64,000 nt of DNA. Origin: Leptoclinus maculatus (lineage: Eukaryota; Chordata; Actinopteri; Perciformes; Stichaeidae). Where the stretch lies: the NCBI GenBank assembly GCA_032191485.1, contig JAVDOI010000185.1:1-64000 (forward strand), in the 5' to 3' direction. The translations under genes and the position numbers were made by a program. The notes under the pieces are model-generated. The model saw only the letters and a list, made by a program, of their open reading frames with translations. It was not told the origin of the DNA and did not search any database. The first letter of the stretch is position 1. Each line of letters opens with the position of its first letter. This document shows positions 20,377 through 33,331 of the stretch, piece after piece.

Positions 20377-21556
20377 TCTCCCTCTATCTCTCTGTGTCTC
20401 TCTCTCATTCAGGTCTTAGAGATCTTTAGAGGACTCCCCCCCCCCCCCCCCCCCCACACACCCCATATTAAAATAAAAGCCCCACAGAATGAATTCTAAC
20501 TGAAATGCTTGTGATGAAACCTGTCATTTAGCAACCTGTTTGTGTTTATCTAAGATCATGATCCTGTCTCCTCTCCCCTTCTGCCCCCCCCCCCCACACC
20601 TCATTTCAAAATAAAAGCCCCACAGAATGAATTCTAACTGAAATGCTAACTTCTACTACTACTACTACAAATATCACTACTGCTGACAGTTTTTTTAAGC
20701 TACAGAAACAGTTCAAATATCAAAATGTTCAGCTTTCAGTAGAGAGGTGATATGACTTTCCATATCTTTAATCTTTAAACTTTGAATTATTAAGCTTTTA
20801 GCTATTTTTATTTAATGGGATGTCTATGGAGAAAATCTTCAAATCCTGTTAAACTTGAACTTTCAAAGCCTTCTTCTTCCTCATACTTTCAGCTACAGAC
20901 ACCATAGTTAGACATTTCAACTAGAAGGGTTTTCAGCAGTGCAGTTTAAATGCTTTCGGCCTTCAACACTCTCTCTCTCTGTCTCTCTCTCTCTCTTTCT
21001 GTCTTTCTCTGTCTCTCTCTCTCTCTCTGTGTCTGTTTGTCTGTCTCTGCCTGTCTCTCTGTGTGTCTGTCTCTGTCTCTCTCTCTGTGTGTCTCTCTCT
21101 CATACAGTCATTGAGGTCTTAGAGGACTTTTTATCGCCCCCCCCCCCCCACCACACATACACACACACACAGCATTTTAAAATAAAAGCCCCACAGAATG
21201 AATTCTAACTGAAATGCTTGTGATGAAGACTGTCATTTAATAACCTCTGTGTGTTTCATACATTCTGATTCTGTCTCCTCTCTCCCCACCCAGCCCCACC
21301 CTTTCAAAATGAAAAAGCCTCATGGATTAAACTTCTTCAACTTTCAAAGCCTTCTCCTTCCTCATACTTTCAGCTACAGACATCATAGTTAGACATTTCA
21401 ACTAGAAGGGTTTTCAGCAGTGCAGTTTAAATGCTTTCAGGCTTCAACATTTTTCAGACAGGTAGTCTCCCATTTCTTAATTTTTAGCAATTTTTTTACA
21501 ATTAATTTCAGCTTTCAGCATTCCAACGCATTTTCAGCAGGAAATGCATTTTCTAG
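19396..21556 (+). repeat. Satellite unit 1 of copy 1 (non-autonomous Helentron/HINE-like)
   Basis: A ~2.16 kb composite: a TATTTCTTC..GTACGTATTTTGC block; an AT-rich stretch; a ~350-bp conserved block starting GACTGTGGAATCCCACAG (about 19973); a CA run with one CT/poly-C minisatellite unit (20350-20460); AAAATAAAAGCCCCACAG blocks; a short ACT tract; a CT-rich stretch (20968-21110); and the 3' terminus ending CTAG at 21556. Unit length, tandem arrangement and terminal signals suggest non-autonomous Helentron relatives. No protein is encoded. Confidence 0.7.
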
Positions 21557-21700
21557 TTGTTGGAATGCTTTTAAGCATTCCAAGTATTGTTCTTCAAATC
21601 TTTATTGTTGGAATGCTTTTAAGCATTCCAAGTATTGTTCTTCAAATCTTTATTGTTGGAATGCTTTTAAGCATTCCAAGTATTGTTCTTCAAATCTTTA
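21557..21700 (+). repeat. 48-bp palindromic segment repeated three times
   Basis: Three exact 48-bp units start at 21557, 21605 and 21653, placed directly between a CTAG 3' terminus and the next satellite unit. Translated, they give a repeated VGMLLSIPSIVLQIFI peptide that only mirrors the DNA repeat. Confidence 0.93.
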
Positions 21701-24443
21701 TTCTTCTTATTATATTTCTTCCGTACGTATTTTGCAACGCTTCTCCTTCCACAATTTTTAAGCTACAGAAACCGTTCAACTATCAAAATGTTCAGCTATT
21801 TCAGCTCATGTGTGCTATGTCTCTTCATATTTATAATCTTTAAACTTTTTGAATTATTAAGCTTTTTGCAATTTTTATTTTGAATGGGTTTCTATGGAGA
21901 AAATGTTCAAATCCTCTTAAACTTTTTAAACTTTCAAATCCTTCATCTTCCTCATACTTTCAGCTACAGAAACCATTTCAACTTTCAAATGTTGAGAAAA
22001 TCCTTAACTATTGCTGAATGATTCAGCTTGTTGATATCTTTTATACTTTTTGAACTGTAGCATTTTTACTTTTATGATTTTTCAGTCCTTTTCTAACTTT
22101 ATAATGGGTGTGTATTGCGCTGCTTAGAGTGCGTGATGTCAGCGCTAGAGTGAAGAGGAGCTATAAATTCTTATGAAAAAAAGATTTGTCTTTTGCCACC
22201 GACTCCACAATTTTCACTCTTCATGCATAATTTCTGGATGTAAAAGTAGCTAATCTTGTCCTTGTCCTAAAAAACTGACTGTGGAATCCCACAGACTTAC
22301 ACATTTGGTTCAGGGAGCCTTAGAGTGACATGAACTCCAACCAACTGCTCCATTAGACTCCATGTTAAATCTGACCACTAATTCCTCAAAGAAAGCAGAC
22401 GGTACCAGTTTTGTATCTTGCGCTGTAGCTCACATTTTTAATACCACAAACATAAAAATCACTTTACCGCGTTTGGCAGAGTCTTATCTCTCTCACGGTA
22501 TCCATATTTTATTGATTAGTCTCATGGTTTTGGTATGAAGGGCATATGTTTGACAGGTAGTTTTGTTGAAAATCACTGTTCACTCTAATCTCTCACACAG
22601 GTGTTCATATGAGCTCATTAGTGTTGATAAACACACAGAGGCACTGAGACACACACACACACACACACACACTGCTCTCCCTCTATCTCTCTGTGTCTCT
22701 CTCTCATTCAGGTCTTAGAGATCTTTAGAGGACTCCCCCCCCCCCCACACACACACACCCCATATTAAAATAAAAGCCCCACAGAATGAATTCTAACTGA
22801 AATGCTTGTGATGAAACCTGTCATTTAGCAACCTGTTTGTGTTTATCTAAGATTATGATCCTGTCTCCTCTCCCCTTCTGCCCCCCCCCCCCACACCTCA
22901 TTTCAAAATAAAAGCCCCACAGAATGAATTCTAACTGAAGTGCTAACTTCTACTACTACAAATATCACTACTGCTGACAGTTTCTTTAAGCTACAGAAAC
23001 AGTTCAAATATCAAAATGTTCAGCTTTCAGGAGAGAGGTGATATGACTTTCCATATCTTTAATCTTTAAACTTTGAATTATTAAGCTTTTAGCTATTTTT
23101 ATTTAATGGGATGTCTATGGAGAAAATCTTCAAATCCTGTTAAACTTGAACTTTCAAAGCCTTCTTCTTCCTCATACTTTCAGCTACAGACACCATAGTT
23201 AGACATTTCAACTAGAAGGGTTTTCAGCAGTGCAGTTTAAATGCTTTCGGCCTTCAACATTCTCTCTCTCTCTGTCTCTCTCTCTCTCTTTCTGTCTTTC
23301 TCTGTCTCTCTCTCTCTCTCTGTGTCTGTTTGTCTGTCTCTGTCTGTCTCTCTGTGTGTGTGTGTCTCTCTCTCATACAGTCATTCAGGTCTTAGAGGAC
23401 TCCCCCCCCCCCCCCCACCACACATACACACACACAGACACACCATTTTAAAATAAAAGCCCCACAGAATGAATTCTAACTGGAATGCTTGTGATGAAGA
23501 CTGTCATTTAATAACCTCTGTGTGTTTCATACATTCTGATTATGTCTCCTCTCTCCCCCACCCAGCCCCACCCTTTCAAAATAAAAGCCTCATGGATTAA
23601 CTATTTAAACATTAAGCTCAAAATTAGGCTTTTTTGTTGAAATAAAGAATGCTCTTACTAATACTGCGACAACTATTACTACTGCTGCTAATATTTCTAG
23701 TATTACTTCTACTACTACTACTGCTACTAGTACTACTACTACTGCTATTACTGCTACTTCAAATACTGCCATTACTATTACTACTACTTCTTCTTCTACT
23801 ACTACTACTGTTATATTAAATACTACGACCACTACTACAGCTATTACTACGACTACTGATACTACTACTTCTTCTAATTACTAATACTTCTACTACTAAT
23901 AATACTTCTACTACAACTACAACTTCTACTACTACTACTACTACTACTACTACAAATATCACTCCTGCTACTACAAGTACTTATTCTAATGCTACTTATA
24001 CTTCTACTACTAATAATACTTCTACTACAACTACAACTTCTACTACAACTACAAATATCACTACTACTGACATTTTTTTAAGCTACAGAAACCGTTCAAA
24101 TATCAAAATGTTCAGCTTTCAGGAGAGAGATGATATGACTTTTCATATTTGTAATCTTTAAACTTTTTGAATTATTACGCTTTTTGCAATTTGTTTTTAA
24201 TGGGATGTGTATGGAGAAAATCTTCAACTTTCAAAGCCTTCTTCTTCCTCATACTTTCAGCTACAGACACCATAGTTAGACATTTCAACTAGAAGGGTTT
24301 TCAGCAGTGCAGTTTAAATGCTTTCGGGCTTCAACATTATTCAGACAGGTAGTCTCCCAGTTCTGTATTTTCAGCAATGTTTTTGCGATTCATTTCAGCT
24401 TTCAGCATTCCAACGCATTTTCAGCAGGAAATGCATTTTCTAG
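21701..24443 (+). repeat. Satellite unit 2 of copy 1
   Basis: Same order of blocks as unit 1. It has one minisatellite unit (about 22670-22760), a CT-rich stretch (23260-23370) and a long (ACT)n tract (about 23650-24060) before the 3' terminus CTAG at 24440-24443. The next unit begins straight after CTAG without a 48-bp segment. Confidence 0.7.
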
Positions 24444-25422
24444 TTCTTCTTATTATATTTCTTCCGTACGTATTTTGCAACGCTTCTCCTTCCACAATTT
24501 TTAAGCTACAGAAACCGTTCAACTATCAAAATGTTCAGCTATTTCAGCTCATGTGTGCTATGTCTCTTCATATTTATAATCTTTAAACTTTTTGAATTAT
24601 TAAGCTTTTTGCAATTTTTATTTTGAATGGGTTTCTATGGAGAAAATGTTCAAATCCTCTTAAACTTTTTAAACTTTCAAATCCTTCATCTTCCTCATAC
24701 TTTCAGCTACAGAAACCATTTCAACTTTCAAATGTTGAGAAAATCCTTAACTATTGCTGAATGATTCAGCTTGTTGATATCTTTTATACTTTTTGAACTG
24801 TAGCATTTTTACTTTTATGATTTTTCAGTCCTTTTCTAACTTTATAATGGGTGTGTATTGCGCTGCTTAGAGTGCGTGATGTCAGCGCTAGAGTGAAGAG
24901 GAGCTATAAATTCTTATGAAAAAAAGATTTGTCTTTTGCCACCGACTCCACAATTTTCACTCTTCATGCATAATTTCTGGATGTAAAAGTAGCTAATCTT
25001 GTCCTTGTCCTAAAAAACTGACTGTGGAATCCCACAGACTTACACATTTGGTTCAGGGAGCCTTAGAGTGACATGAACTCCAACCAACTGCTCCATTAGA
25101 CTCCATGTTAAATCTGACCACTAATTCCTCAAAGAAAGCAGACGGTACCAGTTTTGTATCTTGCGCTGTAGCTCACATTTTTAATACCACAAACATAAAA
25201 ATCACTTTACCGCGTTTGGCAGAGTCTTATCTCTCTCACGGTATCCATATTTTATTGATTAGTCTCATGGTTTTGGTATGAAGGGCATATGTTTGACAGG
25301 TAGTTTTGTTGAAAATCACTGTTCACTCTAATCTCTCACACAGGTGTTCATATGAGCTCATTAGTGTTGATAAACACACAGAGGCACTGAGACACAAACG
25401 CGCACACACACACACACACACA
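24444..25422 (+). repeat. Satellite unit 3 of copy 1, 5' part
   Basis: This starts TTCTTCTTATTATATTTC right after the CTAG terminus and contains the GACTGTGGAATCCCACAG block at about 25019. It closely matches about 62130-63100 in copy 2. Confidence 0.75.
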
Positions 25423-26493
25423 CTGCTCTCCCTCTATCTCTCTGTGTCTCTCTCTCATTCAGGTCTTAGAGATATTTAGAGGACTCCCCCCCCGCCACAC
25501 ACACTCCTCTCCCTCTATCTCTCTGTGTCTCTCTCTCATTCAGGTCTTAGAGATCTTTAGAGGACTCCCCCCCACACACACACTCCTCTCCCTCTATCTC
25601 TCTGTGTCTCTCTCTCATTCAGGTCTTAGAGATCTTTAGAGGACTCCCCCCCCCCCCCACACACACTACTCTCCCTCTATCTCTCTGTGTCTCTCTCTCT
25701 CATTCAGGTCTTAGAGATCTTTAGAGGACTCCCCCCCCCCCCCCACACACACACTACTCTCCCTCTATCTCTCTGTGTCTCTCTCTCTCATTCAGGTTTT
25801 AGAGATCTTTAGAGGACTCCCCCCCCCCCCACACACACACTCCTCTCCCTCTATCTCTCTGTGTCTCTCTCTCATTCAGGTCTTAGAGATCTTTAGAGGA
25901 CTCCCCCCCCCCCACACACACACTCCTCTCCCTCTATCTCTCTGTGTCTCTCTCTCATTCAGGTCTTAGAGATATTTAGAGGACTCCCCCCCCGCCACAC
26001 ACACTCCTCTCCCTCTATCTCTCTGTGTCTCTCTCTCATTCAGGTCTTAGAGATCTTTAGAGGACTCCCCCCCCCCACACACACACTACTCTCCCTCTAT
26101 CTCTCTGTGTCTCTCTCTCTCATTCAGGTCTTAGAGATCTTTAGAGGACTCCCCCCCCCCCCCACACACACACTACTCTCCCTCTATCTCTCTGTGTCTC
26201 TCTCTCTCATTCAGGTTTTAGAGATCTTTAGAGGACTCCCCCCCCCCCACACACACACTCCTCTCCCTCTATCTCTCTGTGTCTCTCTCTCATTCAGGTC
26301 TTAGAGATCTTTAGAGGACTCCCCCCCCCCCACACACACACTGCTCTCCCTCTATCTCTCTGTGTCTCTCTCTCATTCAGGTTTTAGAGATCTTTAGAGG
26401 ACTCCCCCCCACACACACACTCCTCTCCCTCTATCTCTCTGTCTCTCTCTCTCATTCAGGTCTTAGAGATCTTTAGAGGACCCCCCCCTCCCC

Positions 26494-26510
<17 letters not shown>
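25423..26510 (+). repeat. ~80-bp CT/poly-C/CA minisatellite, 13 units
   Basis: Each unit runs CTCTCCCTCTATCTCTCTGT, a CT run, CATTCAGGTCTTAGAGATCT, TTAGAGGACT, a C run of variable length and a CA run. Unit starts fall near 25423, 25503, 25582, 25665, 25752, 25839, 25921, 26002, 26086, 26172, 26258, 26339 and 26418. Marker variants (GATATTT with CCCGCC; CACTACTC; GGTTTTAG) recur in the same order after about 500 bp, showing a six-unit higher-order repeat. Confidence 0.93.
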
Positions 26511-26534
<24 letters not shown>

Positions 26535-26936
26535 CATATTAAAATAAAAGCCCCACAGAATGAATTCTAACTGAAATGCTTGTGATGAAACCTGTCATTT
26601 AGCAACCTGTTTGTGTTTATCTAACATTATGATCCTGTCTCCTCTCCCCTTCTGCCCCCCCCCCCCCCCACACCCCATTTCAAAATAAAAGCCCCATAGA
26701 ATGAATTCTAACTGAAATGCTAACTTCTACTACTACTGCTACTACAAATATCACTACTGCTACTACAAGTACTTATTCTAATGCTACTAATACTTCTACT
26801 CCTAATAATACTTCTAATACAACTACAACTTCTACTACTACGACTACAAATATCACTACTGCTGACAGGCTTCAACATTCTCTCTCTGTCTGTCTCTCTC
26901 TCTCTTTCTGTCTTTCTCTCTCTCTGTCTCTCTCTC

Positions 26937-26974
<38 letters not shown>

Positions 26975-27180
26975 CTCTGTATCTTTCTGTCTCTCATTCC
27001 TTCTCGCTCTTCTGTCTCTATTTATCTCTCTTTTTGTCTGTCATTCTGGCTCTCTCTCTTTATCTGTCTGTACCTCTCTCTCCTTGTCTCGCTCTCTGTC
27101 TCTCATTCTGTCTCTCTCCCTCTCTGTCTTTCTTTATTTCTTTGTCTCTCTCTCTCTGTCTGTCTCTGTCTGTCTCAAAT
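26511..27180 (+). repeat. Satellite unit 3, 3' part, ending in a CT-rich tract
   Basis: AAAATAAAAGCCCCACAG blocks and an ACT tract (26720-26870) are followed by a ~300-bp CT-rich tract (about 26875-27178). The array then stops abruptly without a CTAG terminus and passes into unique sequence. Confidence 0.75.
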
Positions 27181-28937
27181 ATTTTTTATTTATAATCTGT
27201 ACAACAAATTACACCCTCTGTCCTTAGACTCTCAAATTGCATAAGCAATGCAAAAAGCAAGTACACTCAATCATATAGCTTTGTTTGGCTATTTAATGTA
27301 ACTCTGTCTGTTTCGTCATTAAGAAGGAAGCACCTTCCAGAAGACAAAACAAACCTTGGACTTGACAAAAAGAAGTGTATTTTAATTAATAAATCAATTT
27401 AAATTCCACATAATAGCTAAATTATTATGTATTCCTGTTTTTTGAACATGATCAAATATTGTCCTGAGTTTGTTGTCATATTCTGCTTTAAGCTTAAATG
27501 CCTATTGCTTCTGTGATAGTTGCAGCAATGCAAATAATAATGCATAGTTAAAAATGGTTTACCAATAGTTTCATCATTATTTAATAATTTATTGTCATAT
27601 TAACCGAAGTTGATTAGGAATTTGTTTCACTCAACACCTTTGATCCTGTAATTGACTGCTTGTTGTCGCTGCAGGACTCATATTAGTAGTGCTAGCGATG
27701 ACTGATATTGTGACCCTAAACTTTATTTTTCGGGATAAACTATCATAACAAAGACAGAAACCCCTATTTTTAGGAGCAGATTGTCTGGACGGACTTTGAA
27801 TATTGCCATTGATTGTTGTGTTTTTATTACCGTAACCCTTGTCTCGCCTTACTCTAACGTTACGGCTTTCAGAGAGGTGACGAGCTCATCTATCGTCCAT
27901 ATGAAGCAGAGATTCCTCCGTTTAAAGCTAACGGTGAAGCAACAATGTAAAACAAATAGATAGTGGCCCAAATAGATCATACAAAGCAAAGGAGCGATGC
28001 TAGTCTATCATACAACTGTGGTTAGAGTGGCGACATGTTGTCAAGATATTGTTGTCATAGAAACATTAGAAAACAGCCCTCGGAGCGCTTTTCCGTTTAA
28101 ACGCTGCTGAAGCGTTGCCCAGCGCCCTGCGGCCGATATGTGGATTAAACTAAATGAAATAAAAGAAAACTACTTGACACAACAGAGAGAATCAACCAAA
28201 AAACCGAGCAAATTGGATTGTTCGTTAATCCTAAACAGAGAATAAACAGAGGCAGAATAACTGACAACTATGATACATAAGTGGTGAAATCTGTATGTAG
28301 GCGATATAGGTTCAGTGAATCACAGTCTCGTTTTACAAACGGAGAGTATGACAGCCTACGAAGAAGTAAAACACGTAGCCTAATCTAGGCTAAAAGAAAC
28401 ACCTTGAAGCTGCCGAATGCAGAAAGTACTATTATTTACGATGTATTACCATTATAATGGCTATAAATCATCGACTGTGTGAATGTCCAAATGAACAGGT
28501 CCTATCTAGAGCACGATAGATCTGACTATAATTACATGTGTGTATTATTATATTAATGTGTTGCTTGGATGTATTTTGCCGATGGCTGGCACTCTGCCGT
28601 GGGCACGGACCCCGCAGACCTCCTGCCCTCCTCTTGGTTCTCCAACATGCTCTGCGGACCCGGCTTGACTCAGACGCATATAATAAACATCTTTAGAAAA
28701 TAAGTCACAGCATTTAAAATCAAAAATGAAGTTTACGTGAAACAATGCACACCATTACAAAGGCAGAGTAATTTAATGCAATTTAACATAAAACACTTAA
28801 CCACATCAAAACATTTGAATATGAACCGTCAAAAATAACAACGTAATGAAACCCTGAATACAAAATAACAAATACATTACAAATATGAATACAAATAAAG
28901 AAACATGTGAACAACAGTGAACTATTCTACAGTTACT
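27181..28937. other. Unassigned region 3' of the RPA-like gene
   Basis: AT-rich, with no ORF that can be supported. A GC-richer island at about 28570-28680 reads open on the minus strand (about 28548-28745) but has no recognisable motif. If the large element has a 5' boundary distinct from the satellites it may lie here, but no terminal signal was found. Confidence 0.4.
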
Positions 28938-29718
28938 TTAGTGACGTGGTTCCCCGAGTAGGGGATTGAGTAGTAAGGGTTCTATGGGGGTCCACAGAGC
29001 CTCTGTAATGATGACGGTCCGGCCGTCATCCAGCAGGAGGTTCAGGCTGCCTGGCTCACCCTCAATATCCATCACCCCGAAAGCGCCCACCACGTCATCT
29101 GAGCTGACCTCCTGTCGAGAGAAACAGACATCACGTTACCTTCTGTTAGATATCCTCTGTCACAAATCACCCAAACATCAATGTAGCTACTCCTTAACAT
29201 TTTTTAAAAATCCAAATAATCTACCTAGCCCGTGCGTTGCTTATTCACTTTGTTCATATTTGTTTTTTTAATGTCACTTCAAATATATTTTATTTACATA
29301 GAATAAATTCACAACATCACTTCAGCAGACTTCGCTGTTTGTATTTTGAAGATGTGATTATGTAAAGAAATTAGTCTAAAAAATGAATGTCAATCTTTTT
29401 AAAAATGTAATAATGAATACAACAGCAACAACCAAGTAGGGCGACCTCGATTGTTGTGAAGTTGGTGGACTGCAGCTGCAGCCCGTAGTCCGACTGAGGA
29501 GCTTTCAGGTGGGACACTTTCATCCGTGCCCCAATCTGCAGCTTTTTGTCCACCGACACCTCCCTCCAGAGGCACAGCGACAGCTGTGTATCCCCCTGTA
29601 GAAAGTCATGTGAAATCATATTTTAATTTCTAATTCTATAATTACATTATTAATAATTGAGAGAGAGAGAGAGAGAGGGAGAGGGAGAGAGGGAGAGGGA
29701 GAGAGGGAGAGAGGGAGA

Positions 29719-29749
<31 letters not shown>

Positions 29750-29757
29750 GGGGAGAG

Positions 29758-29836
<79 letters not shown>

Positions 29837-29919
29837 GGAGAGAGGGAGGGAGGGAGGGAGAGGAGAGAGAGAGAGAGGGAGAGAGGGAGAGAGGAGAGGG
29901 AGAGAGGGAGAGGGAGAGG

Positions 29920-29973
<54 letters not shown>

Positions 29974-30626
29974 GGAGAGGGAGAGGGAGAGAGGGAGAGG
30001 GAGAGGTGCCTACCTGCTGCAGTTTAATATTTCGCATGGGAAATATTTCTTTGCCCTTGGTGATCTTTTTGAGCGTGGACAGCTGAAAAAGATGGAATTG
30101 TGAGTTAATTCACATTTTATACTTTGTTGTCTTATATATACCACCATAGGTTAAAACTGAACTCACTTCGCCCACCTCCCCCTCCACGGTCACGAGGCCC
30201 TTTGCCTCACTGCAGCTACTGACTGGGGTCAGCAGAGAGATGGGACGTATCAAGGCCTCCGCCTGCTGTGTCAGCGCCTCGGTTATTAGAATTGGCGCGC
30301 TTCTGAAGAACATGGTCTCTCTACTTACATGTATTAAATATGGCGGAGACTGCCCTCTTAAGGAGAGTCCCTTTATAACGTAGCTCCTACCCTCCTGAAT
30401 TTTTGAGGACAACTCCTCGTAGATGGTCACTTTGGCCACCGACTTTCCGTCTGAAATGGCGGCCAGCACATTGTTCTTTGTGGACGCTGGTCTCGCACCA
30501 GAAGCGTCGAACTCCCAGGCCACCACCCTGGGCTGCTCCGCCACCATCATTATGCAAAGGTGGATTGGTGGTGGCCTGAAATATGGCGTGGGAGGCTTTG
30601 TCCATATAAGTGTGTGTAACGCCATT
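28938..30626 (-). CDS. RPA70-like OB-fold single-strand DNA-binding protein, four coding exons
   Basis: Minus-strand exons: 30626-30167, 30082-30014, 29595-29446 and 29111-28938. Donors are GTGAGT, GTAGGC and a weak GTCGCC; acceptors are TTTTTCAG, TTCTACAG and CTCGACAG. All introns are phase 0 and the frame stays open to TAA at 28938-28940. With the ATG at 30623-30625 the protein is 283 residues; with the ATG at 30545-30547 it is 257. Landmarks are AEQPRVVAWEFD, KSVAKVTIYEELSSKIQEG, a KLQQGDTQLSLCLWRE core, and a last exon with DIEGEPGSLNLLLDDG and ALW. This alternation of beta strands with a terminal LW resembles RPA70 OB folds and the RPA-like proteins known in some Helitrons. It is divergent from the Rep/helicase gene, about 11 kb away in this copy. 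A role coating single strands in transposition is inferred. The start and third donor are the weakest points. Confidence 0.75.
29658..30006. repeat. (GA)n / GGGAGA low-complexity tract
   Basis: A ~350-bp purine-rich tract lies in the intron between the second and third exons of the RPA-like gene. Long frames on both strands here are low-complexity artefacts. GA/CT tracts can form H-DNA. Confidence 0.95.
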
Positions 30627-30865
30627 CTGAAATAATAGAATAAACACGAAGTTATAGGATAAGTTATAGTAGGCCAGTACACATTTTATCTGTAACGTTT
30701 CTTTTATTTCACAGTGTGTTGCCTCTTTAGCAAATTATTATTAGAAACGAGAGTATTTCGTATTAAAGACTGTGTACAGTTTACCTAAAACAAGAGATAG
30801 ATGCCCGCTATTTGGAAATAACGATAGCTATCAATGTTTAAAAAATAGAAATTTAATTTCATTAA

Positions 30866-30907
<42 letters not shown>

Positions 30908-31646
30908 AAACTGGACTCAATTCATGTCAGGTATTCTTAATATCATTCAAATTATTAACACATTTAAGAGGAACAACACTTACCTCTCTCTCTCTCTCGA
31001 CTTTTCAGGCAGGACAGAAGACTTTAGTGAAAATCAGTCACTGCTATAATGTCGGAGATCTTCTGAGCCTCAGTAAATTCGTTTCATCTCAACGCTTTAG
31101 ACATAATAACCAAGGAATGAATACTTTTTATTGGAGCGAAATACACAATACAGACAGTGATTGGTGAACAAACAAAAACAAACACACACACACACACACA
31201 CACAAGGTCCAAAGCGGTGAGATGAGAAGCGCTCAATGAGCGCAGGTGTTCTCTGTGGTACAATGGCTGATAACAATTATTTGTCCAGACTGAGTTGAAT
31301 GTGATGATTCAAATCGTAAGCTAACCTATAAATGATCGAGTGATATTAAGAAAGCATGTCACAAATTAGCCTACGTCTCAGAGTTTAAAAATGAATGAAA
31401 GTGCCAACATTTTTTGAAACATTATGGCTATATATCTTGCTTAGCAATCGGTATTTCCAAACAGAAGTCATCCCTCTTCCGGTGAACTGAAAGCACACTT
31501 TAATAGAAACAAACAGTTTATAATATTAATACGCCGAATAAAGTAGGATACACATATAATAATGAATAAACATTACAGGGAAAAAAGTCTAATGGTAAAC
31601 CCATAGGGCTCATCCTATAGGCATAGTTTCTATGTGGTATGTGTAT

Positions 31647-31822
31647 TATTTCATCACTGCTGAGGAAGCCTCCAAAGCTATTTTAAACCCTCGCCAATCC
31701 ACTTATGTGTGGAGGTGGTTATACCATATAGAGCAGCCCAGGGTGGTGGCCTGTGAGTTTGACCAGCGTCAACCAAAAACAACGTACTGGCCGCAATTTC
31801 GGACGGGAGGTCGAAATTGCAA
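31647..31822 (+). pseudogene. Decayed reversed RPA-like exon, copy 2
   Basis: Same sequence and orientation as 1150-1325, here about 1 kb from the intact RPA-like 5' end at 30626. Confidence 0.7.
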
Positions 31823-32109
31823 GGAAAGGTTTTCTCTCTGTACTCTGTTAACTCTTTAACAAACGGTGTCGATTTCTACCGGCAGAATGCGTTTGTCACA
31901 TTTGTGGTTGGTGTGGTGTATGTACACTATCTAAGACAGGATTCATGATCTTCTTTTGCGTTTGACAGCATGATTTCCGATTGCTCCTGAACGCCTCAAT
32001 GAAATGTAAATACAACACCGCAGCTCCGCTAATTTGTCCTGAAGTCTTTTCTGGTAAGTAGCATGAATCCCTCGTCTAACGGCTAATAATTTGAATGGTA
32101 TAAATACAG

Positions 32110-32768
32110 TTTTAGCGTTTTAAAAAGGCATTGTAATTGGTGTGTAACTCATACTGAATTTAAACATGAATGGAAGGGCGAAATATTTCCCCTGTACGGC
32201 ATACACTAACGCCAACGTATAACGTTAACGTTAGCTAACACTAGCATAGTGGCCATATTAACTGACAAATTAGCTAGTTAATATGGCTAAACTAATTTCT
32301 GTGTATTGTATGATTGGTAACTGTTTCAAACCAATTAACTATTTAGTTAGCAAACTAGTTAACTAACCAATTTGTCAGTCAACATGCCTAAAGTCTGCGT
32401 TAGCCGCTATACTAGTGTTCATCACGGGTTCGCTTTAGCGTAAGGCCATAAAGGGAAAATATTTCGCTCTTCCATTCGTTTTGGAATTCTGTATGAGAAG
32501 CTAACCAATTTCAATGCAACACGGTTAATGCTGACTTTAGCCATGTTAATTGACAAATAAGTTAGGATGGCTAAACTACTTTGTTATATAGCCAACTAAC
32601 GTTAGTTCGTTAGGTAACTGACATTAGTTTGTCAGTTAACATGGCTAAAGCCAGCGTTAGCCGGTATGCTAGTGTTAGCCATGCGTTAGCATAGTTATAC
32701 TTATCCATTCATGTTTAAATTATATATGAGTTACAAACCAATGTCAATGCATTTTTAAAACGCTAAAA
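32110..32768. repeat. Foldback repeat, copy 2
   Basis: Counterpart of 1613-2271, with no obvious differences. Confidence 0.7.
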
Positions 32769-33331
32769 ATCGCTGCTAACGAATTAACGTTAGTTAGCAG
32801 TTTATTGCCATTAACTCAATGCGGCAATATCAAGCTGGGAAATTTACAAAATGCAAATAAATAAACCATCAATGTCAGTTGCTGAATGCTAGACAAGGGC
32901 TAGCGCTAATCCTTGACTTCAGTAACAACAAGCTAATTTATAACGTTAATACTGTTGATGCTTGTCTCAGGCTTATTTCTTTTACCAGCAGTTTTAGCTG
33001 TTAACTACATTCAGTTCGGTAACATTAAAGCAAGAATAGTGTTAAATATGATTAGCAGAATGCTGGATATATTGCAATTGACATTCTGGCTAGTTTGTTT
33101 TAACCAGTGGTTACACTCATATAAGTTACTAATGAAACTTCATCATAAACAAGCTTAATTTATGACTGAGGTTGAATTAAATCTTGATTTCTCATATTAT
33201 GCTGGTAGTAATTAACAGCAGTAATCTACTTCTGTAATGCATGTAATTTTTGTTGTTTTGTTTAGTTTAAAGGCTGCAAGTTTGAACCCACTCCACTTAC
33301 TGTCAGTTTGTCATATTGTTTCCTCTCTTAG

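Larger units (their letters stand above)
1..30496. repeat. Copy 1 of ~30.5 kb tandem unit
   Basis: Bases 1 onward reappear at 30497 onward in the same orientation. The offset is 30496 at first, 30497 after a 1-bp change in a CA tract, 35194 after the LTR-element insertion in copy 2, and 35029 after three minisatellite units are lost. The two Rep/helicase ORFs are the same length and differ by about half a dozen residues, so the duplication is recent. Copy 1 starts inside an RPA-like exon cut by the window edge, so the array probably extends to the left. A false duplication made from two haplotypes cannot be excluded. Confidence 0.93.

Noticed and set aside
20939..21208. LSLSLSVSL-type frames in CT-rich tracts (also 23230, 26717, 57589, 61419)
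   Set aside because: Low-complexity CT repeats give open frames by composition alone.
21544..21843. ORF with repeated hydrophobic VGMLLSIPSIVLQIFI peptide resembling tandem membrane segments
   Set aside because: It is the translation of the 48-bp palindromic DNA repeat. Frame and length follow repeat number, and there is no independent coding signal.
28548..28745. 65-codon minus-strand ORF in a GC-richer island as an extra RPA-like exon
   Set aside because: The RPA-like frame already ends at 28938 with a clean stop, and no acceptor or homology supports a further exon.
29642..30103. Long GA-derived frames on both strands
   Set aside because: A purine repeat in an intron; the frames are compositional artefacts.
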